A stretch of 64,000 bases of DNA from Aerococcus mictus. GTDB taxonomy: Bacteria; Bacillota; Bacilli; Lactobacillales; Aerococcaceae. The notes below the pieces were generated by a model. It saw nothing but the letters and a program-made list of their open reading frames with translations. It ran no database searches and was not told where the DNA came from. Shown in pieces: positions 25,820-35,072 of the stretch. How positions within the stretch are numbered: the first letter of the stretch is position 1; every line of letters starts with the position of its first letter. The position numbers and the translations under genes are program-made. Where the stretch lies: assembly GCF_003286595.3 (NCBI RefSeq), contig NZ_CP132985.1, forward strand, positions 2,046,001 through 2,110,000, in the 5' to 3' direction.

Positions 25820-28600
25820 TTAGCGCCGGGATTTATTATGCTTTCCTAGCCAAGCAAAGAGACAACCAACAAAGACTGCTCCGATTCCCAAAGCCAGCCA
25901 ATCCTTAGTCTTATTGTCAAAGCCAGTAGGCGGTAATTCCGCTTTTTTATGAACTTGTTTTTGAGGGGCTAGGGATTTTTCAGTTGGCGTGGATGGATTT
26001 ACGCCAGGCCGGGATACTTTCGCTGGAGATTCTGGTCTCTTAGGTTGGTCCGGCGGCGTTACAGGTGGCGTCTCCGGCTTCTTGGGTTCATCCGGCGGCG
26101 TCACGGGTGGCGTCTCCGGCTTCTTGGGTTTATCCGGCGGCGTCACAGGTGGCGTTTCCGGCTTCTTGGGTTTATCCGGCGGCGTCACAGGTGGCGTCTC
26201 CGGCTTCTTGGGTTCATCTGGTGGGGTCACGGGTGGCGTCTCCGGCTTCTTGGGTTCATCCGGTGGGGTCACAGGTGGCGTCTCCGGCTTCTTGGGTTTA
26301 TCTGGTGGGGTTTGGGGTTCCTCTGGAGGATAGGCTTGGTTAAGAATTTGGAAGCCATCCTTCATCGCCCCTTGGTAGGTCACCTTGAACCACTTGCCAG
26401 CGACTTGGATCGCACCCTGGTCTCCGCCAACCTCTTGAATACTGTAGTCGTAATTTTTGGGATTTTCTATCGATTCATAAACTGGTAAATTCTTAAATGA
26501 ACCGCTCCAGTGATTTTCTTTCGACAGCGCCAAGGTCTTGCCGGTGGCTTGACCGTCGCGGTAGAGTTCGACTTCAATCTTAGCAGCTGGCGCGGTTACG
26601 GCCTCCCCTTGGGCGTTTAACCAAGTCTTCGTCACTTTGATCTCTCGGCTTGGTGGCGTCATTAGGGTCCAGGAGGGGCTTTCTACATTAATAATTTCAA
26701 CACCTTGACTGACATCGTTAGCATCCTTTTGCTTGATTTCCGTGCGATAACCATCTAAGGCTGCCTCTTCCACCCTATAATCAATGCGACTGCCGTCTGA
26801 CTTGAATTTAGCCAGATTATCAAAGCTATGCTTCCAGTCGTTTTCTTGTGAAAGTTTGACTTCTTGAATCTTTTTACCATCTGCTATTAAGAAAACGCTG
26901 ACCTCTTTTAAGGCCTTGCCCTTCCAAAGCTTGGTGACTGGGATAGCGATTTTTTCTTCCACTTTTTGATTGCTAATGGATTTAATGGCCAACTTGTTAT
27001 TCTTGTCGAAGTCTTCCGCCCCAATGGTTATGGGACTTGGATCCAATTGATAACCCGCCGGTGCTTGGCTTTCCGTCAGGGTGTAGTCATCTCTTAGCAG
27101 GTTCTTAATTACTATTTCCCCCGCTTGATTGGTTTCGTACTCACCAATAAGGGCTCCAGTACGGTTGCGAATCAGCTTAAATTTAGCGCCTGCTAAAGCT
27201 TTATTTGAGTCGGTCTTATCTAACTTACGAATCTTAAGCTGATAAAGATAGCCTTGGGCCTTCCCACCAGCAGAAAGATAGCGATAACGACTGAGGCCTT
27301 CTTCATTTGAAATCCCATCACCGGTCAGTCGCACGTAATTGTTAATGACTTCGCCATCAAGGGCTTGGTAGCCAATGCGAGCCCGGTAGGTAATCATTAA
27401 TCCTTCTTCAGCGCTTAAGTGTCCAAAGTGAATCTTGAAATTTTGACCATTTTCTCCCCAAATAATGTCCACTTGCGAAGTCACATTGACACCATGGTCA
27501 AAATCAAAATCACTCTTCTTATCGTTCCAGCGCCACTTGCCCTTATAGACACGCAAAGTGTCCTTGAGGTAGTCAACTTTTTCACTTTTCAGAGCATCTG
27601 AAATAAGCCCATTATAAATGTCTTGTCCCTTGCGATTGACAGAGATACGGTACTGGATGATATTATCCCCTTGCCAGCTTTTCCAGGAATCTTTTTGTAA
27701 GGGATAATAGTGGGGTTTTATAGCCCCTTGCCAGCGGATTTTTCCCGCCAAGATCAGCTGATTCCCGACTTGAAAATTCAAAGGAATCTTTCTGGCTTTC
27801 TTCTCCTTGACATGGTCCACCCGGGTGGAGAAAAATAAAGTACCCTGGATGCCGGAATGCTTTTCGACATAGTCCGTGTAGGATAGGGTAATGGTTTTGT
27901 ATTGAGGATTAACCGAAGCTCTAGCAACGACTGCTCCAGTAGAATCCTTGACCCCAAAACGACTAGGGGTTTCTTTAAAGACCAGGCCTTGAGGCAGCTG
28001 GATCGTGGTGATATCACCAGATTTAATGGTGTTATCCGGTAGCTCAAAGTCCATATTGACCTTAACCGTCATCCATTGGCGGACGCTATCCAAGTTCTGA
28101 CCATTGCCCTTAGTTACTCTTACCCTTTTAATGATATTGTCATGGTGCTTAGACAGGCTTCTTTCTGCCACATCCACAGCCTGGTCCAGCAAGTCTTCTC
28201 CTGACTTTTCAGCCCTGACTTCTGGGTCAGCTGGCTCTTCCACCGGCTTTGAAGCTTGGTCTTTATCCCCACTAGCCTGGGTGGCCTTAGGAGAATGGCT
28301 TTCTGCTCCAGTCGCTTTGATTGAACTTGTATTTTCCTTTAGAGTCGCTGGCTTTTGGTCGCCTCCTTCTTTCTTTTGACCAGCAACTTGACTCGTCGTG
28401 TCCTTCTCGCTAATTGAATTTACTTCTTTGTGAGTTTCAGGACTTGGAGTGACCTTGTCCTGACTATTTACCTCATTTATTGCCATAACTTCCTGATTAG
28501 CAATGGGAGGTCCCAGCTCCTTAGCCTCTACTCGGGTCGGTATGAAACTGAAAATTAACATTGCTATTGCCAATAATAAAGCAGTAAATCCCTTCTTCAT
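25820..28600 (-). CDS. LPXTG-anchored surface adhesin with Cna-B domains and proline-rich stalk
   Basis: 926 aa. Signal peptide 1-26; Ser/Thr/Lys-rich region to about 150; an adhesin-like beta domain (about 155-430) of the Cna/collagen-binding type; three Cna-B/SpaA-like domains (about 450-540, 545-640, 650-745) with KIRKLDKTDSNKALAGAKF and EIKVTKTWLNAQGEAV. Six and a half copies of a 14-residue proline-rich repeat (PPDxPKKPETPPVT) span the wall. The sorting signal is LPPTGF, hydrophobic segment, KHNKSRR. Sortase would anchor it to peptidoglycan. AAGGAGG precedes the ATG. Ligand unknown. Confidence 0.92.
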   Translation of the reverse strand: MKKGFTALLLAIAMLIFSFIPTRVEAKELGPPIANQEVMAINEVNSQDKVTPSPETHKEVNSISEKDTTSQVAGQKKEGGDQKPATLKENTSSIKATGAESHSPKATQASGDKDQASKPVEEPADPEVRAEKSGEDLLDQAVDVAERSLSKHHDNIIKRVRVTKGNGQNLDSVRQWMTVKVNMDFELPDNTIKSGDITTIQLPQGLVFKETPSRFGVKDSTGAVVARASVNPQYKTITLSYTDYVEKHSGIQGTLFFSTRVDHVKEKKARKIPLNFQVGNQLILAGKIRWQGAIKPHYYPLQKDSWKSWQGDNIIQYRISVNRKGQDIYNGLISDALKSEKVDYLKDTLRVYKGKWRWNDKKSDFDFDHGVNVTSQVDIIWGENGQNFKIHFGHLSAEEGLMITYRARIGYQALDGEVINNYVRLTGDGISNEEGLSRYRYLSAGGKAQGYLYQLKIRKLDKTDSNKALAGAKFKLIRNRTGALIGEYETNQAGEIVIKNLLRDDYTLTESQAPAGYQLDPSPITIGAEDFDKNNKLAIKSISNQKVEEKIAIPVTKLWKGKALKEVSVFLIADGKKIQEVKLSQENDWKHSFDNLAKFKSDGSRIDYRVEEAALDGYRTEIKQKDANDVSQGVEIINVESPSWTLMTPPSREIKVTKTWLNAQGEAVTAPAAKIEVELYRDGQATGKTLALSKENHWSGSFKNLPVYESIENPKNYDYSIQEVGGDQGAIQVAGKWFKVTYQGAMKDGFQILNQAYPPEEPQTPPDKPKKPETPPVTPPDEPKKPETPPVTPPDEPKKPETPPVTPPDKPKKPETPPVTPPDKPKKPETPPVTPPDEPKKPETPPVTPPDQPKRPESPAKVSRPGVNPSTPTEKSLAPQKQVHKKAELPPTGFDNKTKDWLALGIGAVFVGCLFAWLGKHNKSRR
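26061..26312. repeat. Six tandem 42-bp repeats encoding the proline-rich stalk
   Basis: Each unit encodes a 14-residue PPDxPKKPETPPVT block (x = E or K). Units split into two DNA subtypes: three with TCCGGCGGCGTC and three with TCTGGTGGGGTC or a mix, arranged in blocks, which suggests recent unequal crossover. Copy number is likely variable among strains. Confidence 0.9.
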
Positions 28601-28764
28601 TTTTCAACCCTCCTTAATCCATTTTTAAAGCAATCAAAAGGTCTTAAGCAAAAAGATAAGGGTTAATAAAACCAGGATATTACTAACCATTCTTGCCCAA
28701 GCTTTCCCGCTTTTGACTTAGGAAAAGGCATCATGATTCCAATCATTTCTGTTTTTTCACATTT

Positions 28765-28815
28765 ATTTTAGCACGTTAACTAAATAAAAACTATTTAAAA
28801 TTGAAAACGTTTTAA
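28765..28815 (-). promoter_or_regulatory. Promoter of the LPXTG gene with cre-like site
   Basis: Minus-strand extended -10 TGC-TAAAAT (28765-28770). A cre-like TGAAAACGTTTTAA (28802-28815) has 13 of 14 positions of TGWNANCGNTNWCA. It lies just upstream of the -35 region, a position compatible with CcpA activation or repression. Confidence 0.4.
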
Positions 28816-28857
28816 ATAAGTTTATTTATTATTAATTATTGTTCGTAAACACAAAAA

Positions 28858-28894
28858 ATCTGCTAAGACTTAAGTCATTCAATAAGTCTTAGCA
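28858..28894 (-). terminator. Terminator of rsmG
   Basis: Stem TGCTAAGACTT/AAGTCTTAGCA with ATTTTTTG tail on the minus strand. Confidence 0.88.
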
Positions 28895-28941
28895 GGTAGA
28901 TAAGAAAGCTTCTATTAAAATTTGCTCTGGACACTTTTCTT

Positions 28942-29661
28942 CTATTGGATGGGTTTCTTATTGGGCAAACCGGCCTTACGGGGGTATTTATTAGGAGTTT
29001 CTTTACGCTTTTCAATGACTAGGAGATGGCGTTCGCCGGCTTGACCAGGGAGTTCTAAGGCCAAGTCTTGGCTAAACTTGCCCCCTAAAGTCGCAATGGC
29101 CTTCTTAGCATCAGCGATTTCTTCATCCGCCTTGGCTGCCTTCATGGCCACAAAAAGTCCGCCTTTTTTCACTAGGGGCAGGCAATACTCGCTTAAAACG
29201 CTCAAACGTGCGACTGCCCGGGCGGTGGCTAGGTCAAATTGCCCGCGGAAGGCCTTATTTTGACCAAAATCTTCCGCCCGGTCATGGTAGGCTGAAACGC
29301 CTGCTAGTCCCAGTTCTTCCGTCACAGTTTCAATAAATTTGATCCGCTTGTTCAAGCTGTCAACAATGCTGACCTGTAATTGAGGGAAGGCAATCTTGAG
29401 CGGGATGCTAGGAAAACCTGCTCCCGATCCCACGTCAACCAGCTTTTTACCCGTCAAATCGGTCTCCAAGCTAAAGGCCAGGGTCAGGGAATCATAAAAG
29501 TGTTTCAAATACACTTCATCGCGGTCGGTAATGGCGGTGAGGTTAATCTTTTCATTCCAGGAAACTAGCAGTTGGTAGTAGCTCTCAAATTGTTGCATTT
29601 GTAAATCGGTCAGGTCAATCCCCTGCTCAACCAGGGCTGCCTTAAATTCTTCTGGGTTCAT
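28942..29661 (-). CDS. rsmG: 16S rRNA (guanine527-N7)-methyltransferase RsmG
   Basis: 239 aa. SAM-binding motif [16 protein letters not shown], then [14 protein letters not shown] and [18 protein letters not shown]; these are diagnostic of GidB/RsmG, which methylates G527 of 16S rRNA. The C-terminus ends with a basic tail. In many Firmicutes it directly follows mnmG; here about 13 kb of other genes separate them. Confidence 0.96.
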   Translation of the reverse strand: MNPEEFKAALVEQGIDLTDLQMQQFESYYQLLVSWNEKINLTAITDRDEVYLKHFYDSLTLAFSLETDLTGKKLVDVGSGAGFPSIPLKIAFPQLQVSIVDSLNKRIKFIETVTEELGLAGVSAYHDRAEDFGQNKAFRGQFDLATARAVARLSVLSEYCLPLVKKGGLFVAMKAAKADEEIADAKKAIATLGGKFSQDLALELPGQAGERHLLVIEKRKETPNKYPRKAGLPNKKPIQ

Positions 29662-29858
29662 GTCAAATCCTCCTTTGACTTTATCCCATTCATTATAGCA
29701 TAGGCAAGCTCGGTCTAGAAATCATCGCCAACGAGTCATTTTTGTTCTTCAAACTAAGATAACTTACCCTCCTAAAAGAAAAAACTTGCGCTCAGCCTCT
29801 CCTCATCTGCTAAGCTATATGAGTAAAGTAAAATTGCACGTGGAAAGGAGCCCTTAAC

Positions 29859-31640
29859 ATGGGACTGACTTATCTGGGTGAACTTTTTATCCTAATGATG
29901 GAAAGGGTCGGTTTGATTGTTCTCTTAGCCGTCCTCTTAGTTCACTTCTCGTATTTCAAGAAATTACTGGTACAAAGAAATTCGCCCAAGCGGATGTTGT
30001 CTTTGATTATTTTGTTTGGCTTTTTTGCCATTCTCTCCAACTTAGTCGGGATTCAAATTACTTCAGAAGGCCTCAAGTATTCGGGCTTACTAACCCAGAT
30101 CTCCCCCAATACCTCTATTGCCAACACCCGGTCCCTAGCCATTGGCGTGTCAGGATTTGTCGGTGGCCCCTGGGTGGGGAGTGCGGTTGGTCTGATCGCT
30201 GGGGTTCATCGTTTCTTCCAAGGGAATGGGTCCAACGCCTTTTATATGCTGTCTTCGCCCCTGATTGGTTTTCTGGCCGGTTACGCGGGCAAGAAATCTT
30301 CCTCCAGTAATGCCTACGCCCCCTTTATCAAGCCCATCAAAGGGTCCCTGGTGGCAGTGGGCTTAGAATGCATTCAACTCCTCTTTATCGGGATCTTCTC
30401 CCGGGAAGGTTGGCCCCTGGTCCAATTAATCGCCCTACCCATGATTCTCTTAAATAGTGTCGGAACCTTTATCTTCCTCTCAACCATTGTTAATACCCTG
30501 ATCCAGGAAGAACAGGCCCGGGCTGTCCAAACCCACGACGTCCTCGCCCTGACCATGCAGACCCTCCCCTACTTGCGGTCGGGTCTGGAAGGACTCAAAG
30601 GCGAAAAAGCCCAAGAACTGGCGACCATGATCAAGGCCTCCACCAAGGTTTCAGCCGTCTCTTTGACCAACCAAAGTAAGATCTTAGCCCATGTCGGGGC
30701 CGGGATCGACCATCACTTTCCCAGCCACGATGTGATTACTGAACTCTCCCGGGAGGTTATTGAGTCGGGGCAGATGCGGATTGCCCACAGTAAGAGCGAA
30801 ATTGGCTGTACCCACCCTGATTGTCCCCTAGAAGCGGCCATTGTGGTGCCCTTGAAGTCTAACCAGCAAGTCCTCGGTTCCATGAAGCTCTACTTCACTA
30901 ACCCCAGCCAGCTCTCCTATGTGGAAGAACAACTCGCCCGGGGCCTAGGGGCAATTTTTTCCATGCAGCTGGAACTTGGGGAAGCCCAACTACAAAGTAA
31001 GTTGCTCCAAGATGCTGAGATTAAGTCCTTACAAGCCCAAGTCAACCCCCACTTTTTCTTTAATACCATTAATACAATCCTGGCGGTTATGCGCTTTGAC
31101 CATGACCGGGCTCGGCAGTTACTGCTCCAATTGACCACTTATTTCCGCCACAACTTGCAAGCCAGCCGGCAAACCAAGATCCCAGCGGAAAAGGAATTGG
31201 AACACCTCTATGCCTACCTGTCCTTGAATGACGCCCGTTTCCCTGACCGCTACCACATTGAACTCGACATGCCCGAGGCCCTTAACCAATACCTCCTGCC
31301 GCCCCTCTGTATCCAAGTCCTGGTGGAAAATGCTATCCGCCACGCCTTTCCCGATAAGAAGGACAATAACACTGTGGTGATTGAGATCAAGAAGCTGGAC
31401 GACCAGCTGGAAATTGTAGTTGCAGATAATGGTGTAGGAATTGAGGAAGGCCAACTCCAACGCCTGGGTAAGGAAAGTGTTGAATCCAAGGAAGGAACTG
31501 GGACAGCTTTAGAAAACCTAGCAAGGCGGATTGAGAACCTTTATGGCGACAAGGGCAGCTTTCAAGCCGCCAACCGCCCAACTGGTGGCGCTCGCTTTAC
31601 CCTGACATTTCCCTTAGAATTAGCTAACAAGGAGGACTAA
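29859..31640 (+). CDS. lytS: Sensor histidine kinase LytS
   Basis: 593 aa. The N-terminal 5TMR-LYT membrane sensor (about 1-215) contains SIANTRSLAIGVSGFVGGPW. A GAF-like domain follows (about 220-370, GCTHPDCPLEAAIVVPL). The His_kinase core has the phospho-acceptor in QAQVNPHFFFNTINTI, and HATPase motifs are PPLCIQVLVENAIRHAF and VVADNGVGI. LytS senses changes in membrane potential and controls lrgAB through LytR. AAAGGAG precedes the ATG; lytR follows after 2 bp. Confidence 0.95.
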   Translation: MGLTYLGELFILMMERVGLIVLLAVLLVHFSYFKKLLVQRNSPKRMLSLIILFGFFAILSNLVGIQITSEGLKYSGLLTQISPNTSIANTRSLAIGVSGFVGGPWVGSAVGLIAGVHRFFQGNGSNAFYMLSSPLIGFLAGYAGKKSSSSNAYAPFIKPIKGSLVAVGLECIQLLFIGIFSREGWPLVQLIALPMILLNSVGTFIFLSTIVNTLIQEEQARAVQTHDVLALTMQTLPYLRSGLEGLKGEKAQELATMIKASTKVSAVSLTNQSKILAHVGAGIDHHFPSHDVITELSREVIESGQMRIAHSKSEIGCTHPDCPLEAAIVVPLKSNQQVLGSMKLYFTNPSQLSYVEEQLARGLGAIFSMQLELGEAQLQSKLLQDAEIKSLQAQVNPHFFFNTINTILAVMRFDHDRARQLLLQLTTYFRHNLQASRQTKIPAEKELEHLYAYLSLNDARFPDRYHIELDMPEALNQYLLPPLCIQVLVENAIRHAFPDKKDNNTVVIEIKKLDDQLEIVVADNGVGIEEGQLQRLGKESVESKEGTGTALENLARRIENLYGDKGSFQAANRPTGGARFTLTFPLELANKED

Positions 31641-31642
31641 AG

Positions 31643-32374
31643 ATGAAAGTTTTGATTGTTGATGACGAACAAATGGCGCGCCAAGAGCTGGCTTACTTGG
31701 TCAAGGAACACGACCAGGTTAGCCAGGTGAAAACCGCCGACAGCATTGACCAAGCCATCACCATGATGTTGGATGAGAAACCTGATATTCTCTTTCTAGA
31801 CATCCACCTCGAGGGCGAAACCGGCTTTGACCTGGCAAAGAAACTCAAGGCCGTCCACAACCCACCCTATCTCATCTTTGCCACCGCCTATGACCAATAC
31901 GCCCTAGAGGCCTTTGAAGCCAATGCCAATGACTATATCTTAAAACCCTTTGAAGAGTCTAAGATCCATGCGGCAATCGACAAATACTACCAAAGCCTGG
32001 AGCGGGCCAGTGGCCAAGTCGACCAAGACCAAGAAAGTAAGCGCCATGAGGCTATCCCTATCCAAAGTAATGACCGGGTCTACCTCCTTCGTCCAGAAGA
32101 AATCTTCCTGGTTTCGGTCCAAGGTCACACCCTCAGTATCGAAAGCTATGACAAGACCTATGAAATGGCGGGGAGTTTGAGTGCCATTGAGAAGAAATTA
32201 CCCAAGGACCTCTTTTTAAGAACCCACCGCTCCTACCTAATTAATATCGACCAGATCCAAGAAATCCAACCCTGGTTCAACCAGACCTACCAAGTCACCT
32301 TGAGAAACGGCAGTAAGGTGCCTGTTTCTAGGTCCTATCTCAAAGATTTCAAAGACCGCCTGCCCATCGAATAA
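31643..32374 (+). CDS. lytR: Response regulator LytR (LytTR family)
   Basis: 243 aa. Receiver domain (KVLIVDDEQMARQELAYL, phospho-acceptor Asp in DILFLDIHLEGETGFD, Lys in YILKPFEES) and C-terminal LytTR DNA-binding domain with FLRTHRSYLINIDQIQEI and VPVSRSYLKDFKDRL. It should activate the lrgAB pair just downstream. A 7-bp perfect hairpin GGCCCTG/CAGGGCC follows the stop at 32379-32403 without a T tail. Confidence 0.95.
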   Translation: MKVLIVDDEQMARQELAYLVKEHDQVSQVKTADSIDQAITMMLDEKPDILFLDIHLEGETGFDLAKKLKAVHNPPYLIFATAYDQYALEAFEANANDYILKPFEESKIHAAIDKYYQSLERASGQVDQDQESKRHEAIPIQSNDRVYLLRPEEIFLVSVQGHTLSIESYDKTYEMAGSLSAIEKKLPKDLFLRTHRSYLINIDQIQEIQPWFNQTYQVTLRNGSKVPVSRSYLKDFKDRLPIE

Positions 32375-32529
32375 ATGAGGCCCTGTATTTAATGTCCAGG
32401 GCCATGTAAGTTATGTTCCAATCCTCGCATCTTATGAATAAAACCGCTTCCATCCTTGTTATTAGGCTAAACTATGATTGTCAGATAAATGAAGAGTTAA
32501 AAAATAACAAACAAAGGGAGCGATTCATA

Positions 32530-32979
32530 ATGGAAAAGAAACAAACAGAAAAACAAGAGGTTAAACAAGCGAACTTTCTAACTCAAGCGGGGATCTTCGC
32601 AGTGATTATGCTGATTTCAGGCTATCTCTCTAAACTATCCCCCATCCCCATGCCAGCTTCAGTGATTGGTCTAATCTTACTTTTCGCCAGTCTCTGCTTA
32701 GGCATTGTCAAACTGGAACAAGTGGAAAGCTTATCACAAAAATTGATTTCGATTCTTTCCTTCCTCTTCGTCCCCTCCGGAATTTCCTTAATGAATTCTC
32801 TTGGGATCATGGCCACATCCGGCGTACAAATTGTTTTCTTGGTCATCTTCTGGACCATCATGGCTATGGTATTCATCGGTTACATCGGTGAAGGCATTGA
32901 ATGGGTACGTAAGAAAGTATCCAGCTCACAAGAAAGCAGCGAAAGTTCTTACTCATACAGTAACAATGTCAGCCACTAG
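32530..32979 (+). CDS. lrgA: Antiholin-like protein LrgA (CidA/LrgA family)
   Basis: 149 aa, four membrane helices. Conserved LSKLSPIPMPASVIGLILLF and FVPSGISLMNSLGIMA. Works with LrgB in murein hydrolase control, membrane stability or metabolite export. The ATG at 32530 follows AAAGGGAG; an in-frame ATG at 32413 has no ribosome site. The last 20 residues are Ser/Tyr-rich and cytosolic. Confidence 0.93.
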   Translation: MEKKQTEKQEVKQANFLTQAGIFAVIMLISGYLSKLSPIPMPASVIGLILLFASLCLGIVKLEQVESLSQKLISILSFLFVPSGISLMNSLGIMATSGVQIVFLVIFWTIMAMVFIGYIGEGIEWVRKKVSSSQESSESSYSYSNNVSH

Positions 32980-33031
32980 GGCGCAGTTGTTCGATCAGTA
33001 AGCAGTCAAGAGAAGAAGGAGCGTTCATCAC

Positions 33032-33715
33032 ATGTCAGCTTATTTAGGAATTGTTATTTCATTTGTTGCCTTTGGGATTGGGACTTGGTTATACAACCGT
33101 TTTAACCATTTCTTCCTCTTCACCCCACTCTTTGTCGCTATGATTTTAGGAATCGGTTTCTTAGTCGTCACCGGAATTCCTTATGAAGCTTATCAACCCG
33201 GTGGAAAGGTGATCATGTTCTTCCTTGAACCAGCCACCATCGCCTTTGCCATCCCACTCTATAAGCAAAGAAAACTACTCGTTAAATATTGGAAACAAAT
33301 CGCTATCATGCTTGTCGGCGGCATGGCCCTTTCCTTGGTATCTCTGGGTATCATGGCTAAGTTAATCCATATGGATAACTCTATTATTGCCGCCCTCTTA
33401 CCTCAACCAGCCACCACCGCTATCGCCCTACCGATCGCAGAATCCTTAGGCGGTATCTCCTCCATCACTGCAGCAGCCGTGATCTTTAACGCCGTGATCG
33501 TTTCTGCAGTCGGTAAAGGCCTACTCGAATGGCTCCATATCGAAGATCCTGTTGCCCGTGGTCTCGCCTTAGGGACAGCCGGACACACCATCGGAGCAGC
33601 CGTTGGTTTAGAAATGGGTGAAACCGAAGGCGCGATGGCTTCCGTTGCCATGGTCGTAGTCAGTGTCTTGACCGTCTTCGTTGTCCCCATGATCGCACCA
33701 CTCTTTGGTATCTAA
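33032..33715 (+). CDS. lrgB: Antiholin-like protein LrgB
   Basis: 227 aa, multiple hydrophobic helices. LrgB/CidB family signatures: FFLEPATIAFAIPLYKQR, LLPQPATTAIALPIAESL and GLALGTAGHTIGAAVGLEMG. Acts with LrgA. AGAAGGAG is the ribosome site. A strong terminator closes the lytSR-lrgAB cluster. Confidence 0.94.
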   Translation: MSAYLGIVISFVAFGIGTWLYNRFNHFFLFTPLFVAMILGIGFLVVTGIPYEAYQPGGKVIMFFLEPATIAFAIPLYKQRKLLVKYWKQIAIMLVGGMALSLVSLGIMAKLIHMDNSIIAALLPQPATTAIALPIAESLGGISSITAAAVIFNAVIVSAVGKGLLEWLHIEDPVARGLALGTAGHTIGAAVGLEMGETEGAMASVAMVVVSVLTVFVVPMIAPLFGI

Positions 33716-33741
33716 TCCCTACTTTAAAATACGCACCCTTC

Positions 33742-33779
33742 AAAAAATCACTCTAGAATGTGCTCTAGAGTGATTTTTT
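33742..33779. terminator. Bidirectional terminator after lrgB
   Basis: 16-bp stem AAAAAATCACTCTAGA / TCTAGAGTGATTTTTT serving lrgB and the convergent MFS gene. Confidence 0.92.
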
Positions 33780-33797
33780 CATGTCTACAATGAGTCG

Positions 33798-34952
33798 TTA
33801 TTCATAATATTGTCTAAAGACCGTCACCACCAGGGCAGCTCCCAAGAAGAGGATCATAGCCACAAGCAGGTTAGCACCTAGACCTAAACCTTGGTAGAAG
33901 GAAGCCCCCATGACACTGGCCCCCATAATGGAGAGGTCAAAGACCGTGGTTTGAATCGACATGGCCACGTCATGGCCCTTGTCCACTTGGCGAATCACCG
34001 AATTCTGTAAGAGCGAGGAAATCGGGCCAAAGCTCATCCCCCAAAGCACCATCGCCCCTAAGCCTAAAAGCGGATGGCCAGAAAGAGCCAGGAAGACAAA
34101 CATGGCAAGCGCTCCCGCTAAGAGGGCCCCTTGCATTAAATGCTTCAAGTGACTGTCAATAAAGCGGGCGACAATCCAAACCGCTAGGAGGGCACCGACC
34201 CCAAAGAAGATTTGAGAACTTTGCAGGGCTAGCCCCAAGCGTTCACTAATCAATTGAATATAGACATAGACACTATATTCAGCCATCACCATCAAGAAGA
34301 CTACTAAGATAGCTACTCGGAAACCCGGTTTCTTCAAGACATCAGTCGGTTTGACCCGGCTGTCACTTGCTTGTCCCGGAATCGAGGGAAGAAGCCGCCA
34401 AGCCAATAAGCCTAAGACAAGAAAGGCTAGTGCAGTAGCTAAAAAGGCGATCCGCCAGCCAGCGATTTGACCTAAACGCGTCCACAGGGGCAATCCAAGC
34501 GAAATCCCAATCGGTGACCCCGCCAGAGCAATGGTCCCGGCCTTACCGCGGTTTTCACTGGACACCATGTCCATAGCATAAGGGCCCAACATGGACCAAA
34601 ATGTCCCGGCACTGGCCCCACCGATCAAACGTCCCATAAAGGCCAAGGGGAAGTTAGGGGCCAAGAAAACCAGGAAGTTCGACAAGGCAAAGCCGCAGGT
34701 TAACACGAGTAAGAGGGGCCGGCGGTTGAACTTGGTCACCACCTGGGTCATCGGAATCGCTAAGAGCCCAGCGGGTAAGGCATAGCCTCCCACCAAGTAA
34801 GACACCGTCCCATAATCAACTCCCAGGTCATCCCCCATTTGCACTAAGAGGCCGGAAGGTAATAATTCCGAAATAATAGCTAATAAAACTAGGCCCAGCA
34901 TCACCATCAAGGGCAGCCAGGGCAAGCCTTGCTGTTCTGTATCTGTTTTCAT
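33798..34952 (-). CDS. Major facilitator superfamily exporter (DHA1/AraJ-like)
   Basis: 384 aa, 12 predicted membrane helices. Motif A-like GYALPAGLLAIPMTQVVTKF and the motif B/C region LIGGASAGTFWSMLGPYAMD resemble drug/H+ antiporters of the DHA1 (chloramphenicol-resistance/AraJ) group. The start at 34952 was chosen because AGAAAGG precedes it; the in-frame ATG at 34982 overlaps the upstream terminator zone. Substrate unknown. Confidence 0.8.
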   Translation of the reverse strand: MKTDTEQQGLPWLPLMVMLGLVLLAIISELLPSGLLVQMGDDLGVDYGTVSYLVGGYALPAGLLAIPMTQVVTKFNRRPLLLVLTCGFALSNFLVFLAPNFPLAFMGRLIGGASAGTFWSMLGPYAMDMVSSENRGKAGTIALAGSPIGISLGLPLWTRLGQIAGWRIAFLATALAFLVLGLLAWRLLPSIPGQASDSRVKPTDVLKKPGFRVAILVVFLMVMAEYSVYVYIQLISERLGLALQSSQIFFGVGALLAVWIVARFIDSHLKHLMQGALLAGALAMFVFLALSGHPLLGLGAMVLWGMSFGPISSLLQNSVIRQVDKGHDVAMSIQTTVFDLSIMGASVMGASFYQGLGLGANLLVAMILFLGAALVVTVFRQYYE

Positions 34953-34984
34953 CAATTCACAACCTTTCTCAATCTTTTCCAATA

Positions 34985-35013
34985 AAAAATCCTGCCGCCC
35001 GCATGCAGGATCT
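34985..35013 (-). terminator. Terminator of the transglutaminase-like lipoprotein gene
   Basis: 7-bp GC-rich stem ATCCTGC/GCAGGAT with a T6 run on the minus strand. Confidence 0.75.
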
Positions 35014-35072
35014 TAACAAAAAAGTAGGGCAAGAGCGTGCAAGAAAAGCCCTCTCTCGTCCCTAATAATCGC

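Noticed and set aside
25989..26488. Long plus-strand reading frames opposite the LPXTG protein repeat
   Set aside because: They are antisense shadows of the proline-rich 42-bp repeats (Gly/Ser or Arg/Leu periodic proteins) without ribosome sites.
29832..29847. parS-like AATTGCACGTGGAAAG upstream of lytS
   Set aside because: Only 10 of 14 fixed bases of the parS consensus match; the outer bases fail. It is more likely chance, although the CACGTG core with TT/AA flanks is noted.
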